Shown here piece after piece: positions 5,970 to 6,864 of a DNA stretch of 6,864 nt; position 1 is the first letter of the stretch; each line of letters opens with the position of its first letter. Location: the NCBI GenBank assembly GCA_013696835.1, contig JACCXV010000264.1:1-6864 (forward strand), given 5' to 3'. The notes under the pieces are model-generated. The model saw only the letters and a program-made list of their open reading frames with translations. It was not told the DNA's origin and did no database searches. The position numbers were made by a program, and so were the translations under genes. Source of the stretch: Gemmatimonadota bacterium. GTDB lineage: Bacteria > Gemmatimonadota > Gemmatimonadetes > JACCXV01.

Positions 5970-6848
5970 CTACGTCGCGACCTCCTCCCCACCGTCCACG
6001 CCGATCACGTTGCCCGTGATCCACCCCGCCCCAGCGTCGGAGAGCGCCACGATGGCACCGGCGACGTCCTCGGGGCGCGTGAGCCGGCCACTCGGATTGC
6101 GCCGGCGCGAAGCCTCGAGCATCACTTCGGCACCGGGAATCCTGCGCAGCGCCGGGGTATCCGTGACCCCCGCGCGCAGCGCGTTCACTGAGATGCCGCG
6201 GGGGGCCAGCTCGAGTGCCAGCTGCCGGCAGTACGCCTCGAGGGCGCACTTGGCCGCGGATACGGCCCCGTAGGAGGGCCAGGCGTGCTGATCGCCCGCG
6301 CTCGTCATGGCGAAGATGCGGCCGCCGGCGCGCATGAGGTCCCTAGCGAGCACGTCCTGCACCCAGTAGACCAGCGAGTTGGCCATGACGTCGAGCGTCA
6401 TTGCGATCTCGCGATCCGTCAGCGCGCGCTCGCCACCGGTCGGCACCAGTGGACGCAGCGCGCCGAAGGCCAGGGAGTGCATCAGGACGCGGAGCGTCCC
6501 CGCTCCGTCGGCCATGCGCTCGTGCATCGTCGCCACCACCTCGGCGCGGCGCTCCGGATCGGCGGCGTTCACGTTGAAGAACACCGCGTCCGCCCCGGCG
6601 TCGCGAATGCCGGACTGCACGCGCTCGACGTTTGCCAGCGTCGCCTTGCGGTCCAGGTGCACGCCGAAGACGTTCATGCCTGCCCGGGCCAGCGCGAGGC
6701 TGGCGGCCTCGCCGAACCCGCTCGACGCACCCAGGATCAGCACCCAGGGTGCCTCCCCGCGCGGTTCCTGAGGCGGGTCGCCACGCGGATCGCGGTGCAG
6801 GTCGCCGTTCGCATCGCCGTGCCGATCCCCCGCCTCGCCGTCACCCAT
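5970..6848 (-). CDS. SDR-family oxidoreductase, enoyl-ACP reductase (FabI/FabL)-like
   Basis: Probably an NAD(P)H-dependent reductase, with enoyl-ACP reduction in fatty-acid elongation the best guess. The Rossmann dinucleotide loop GASSGFG is at 40-46. MHSLAFG at 123-129 replaces the usual SDR NNAG and resembles the HSxxF of FabI. The catalytic pair is Y193 and K200 in YGAVSAAK, spaced Y-x6-K as in enoyl-ACP reductases rather than the Y-x3-K of ordinary SDRs. The segment from VNALRAGVTDTPAL to NPSGRL resembles Bacillus FabL, and VDGG is at 284-287. Residues 1-33 are a Gly/Asp/Arg-rich extension absent from the family. The start at 6848 is nevertheless well supported by AGGAGG (6862-6857) 8 bases upstream. 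The first Tyr of the FabI active site appears to be S183 here. Substrate is inferred and not shown. The gene has its own ribosome site; its promoter lies outside the window. Confidence 0.85.
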   Translation of the reverse strand: MGDGEAGDRHGDANGDLHRDPRGDPPQEPRGEAPWVLILGASSGFGEAASLALARAGMNVFGVHLDRKATLANVERVQSGIRDAGADAVFFNVNAADPERRAEVVATMHERMADGAGTLRVLMHSLAFGALRPLVPTGGERALTDREIAMTLDVMANSLVYWVQDVLARDLMRAGGRIFAMTSAGDQHAWPSYGAVSAAKCALEAYCRQLALELAPRGISVNALRAGVTDTPALRRIPGAEVMLEASRRRNPSGRLTRPEDVAGAIVALSDAGAGWITGNVIGVDGGEEVAT

Positions 6849-6856
6849 CGAGAGAG

Positions 6857-6862
6857 CCTCCT
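6857..6862 (-). promoter_or_regulatory. Strong ribosome binding site of the reductase gene
   Basis: A perfect AGGAGG is followed 8 bases later by the ATG at 6848. It decides in favour of the long N-terminus with the charged repeat-like extension, since no comparable site lies nearer to the Rossmann fold. Confidence 0.85.
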
Positions 6863-6864
6863 GC

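Overview
This window is strongly GC-rich and reads as a bacterial chromosome; every gene I can support lies on the minus strand. The content is mostly housekeeping. The order rsmD-coaD-aminotransferase, together with a C4 zinc-ribbon coiled-coil gene next to an RNase HI gene, suggests a deltaproteobacterial-type lineage (Desulfobacterota or Myxococcota and relatives). That placement is inferred from gene order and composition and is not proven here.

In the direction of transcription (right to left) the layout is as follows. (1) 6848-5970: a short-chain dehydrogenase resembling enoyl-ACP reductases of the FabI/FabL type, with an unusual charged N-terminal extension. (2) 5941-5826: a clear sigma70-type promoter and a CCA-encoding tRNA-Val(CAC). 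(3) 5825-5657: a trailer and leader region ending in a strong intrinsic terminator only about two dozen bases before the next start codon. (4) 5656-4422: a coiled-coil/C4 zinc-ribbon protein and an RNase HI, translationally coupled. (5) 4421-4356: a hairpin and 13-base repeats, followed by RNase P RNA (rnpB, class A) at about 4355-3937. (6) 3890-1: recJ, rsmD, coaD and a class I aminotransferase, packed with gaps of at most 7 bases or 4-base overlaps. The aminotransferase runs off the left edge.

Together, RNase HI, RNase P RNA, RecJ and RsmD form a nucleic-acid processing block (RNA:DNA hybrid removal, tRNA 5' maturation, single-strand DNA degradation, 16S rRNA methylation). CoaD and the aminotransferase serve coenzyme A and amino-acid metabolism, and the reductase probably serves fatty-acid metabolism. 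I see no insertion sequence, phage gene, CRISPR array or defence system.

I did not find a convincing new multi-gene system. The items most worth a second look are small. A duplication plus one-base insertion seems to have removed the RNase HI stop codon. Mutually exclusive hairpins are possible between RNase HI and rnpB. An intrinsic terminator sits inside the leader of the zinc-ribbon/RNase HI operon and is crossed by a possible leader peptide. rnpB is embedded in a run of same-strand genes without a terminator of its own.
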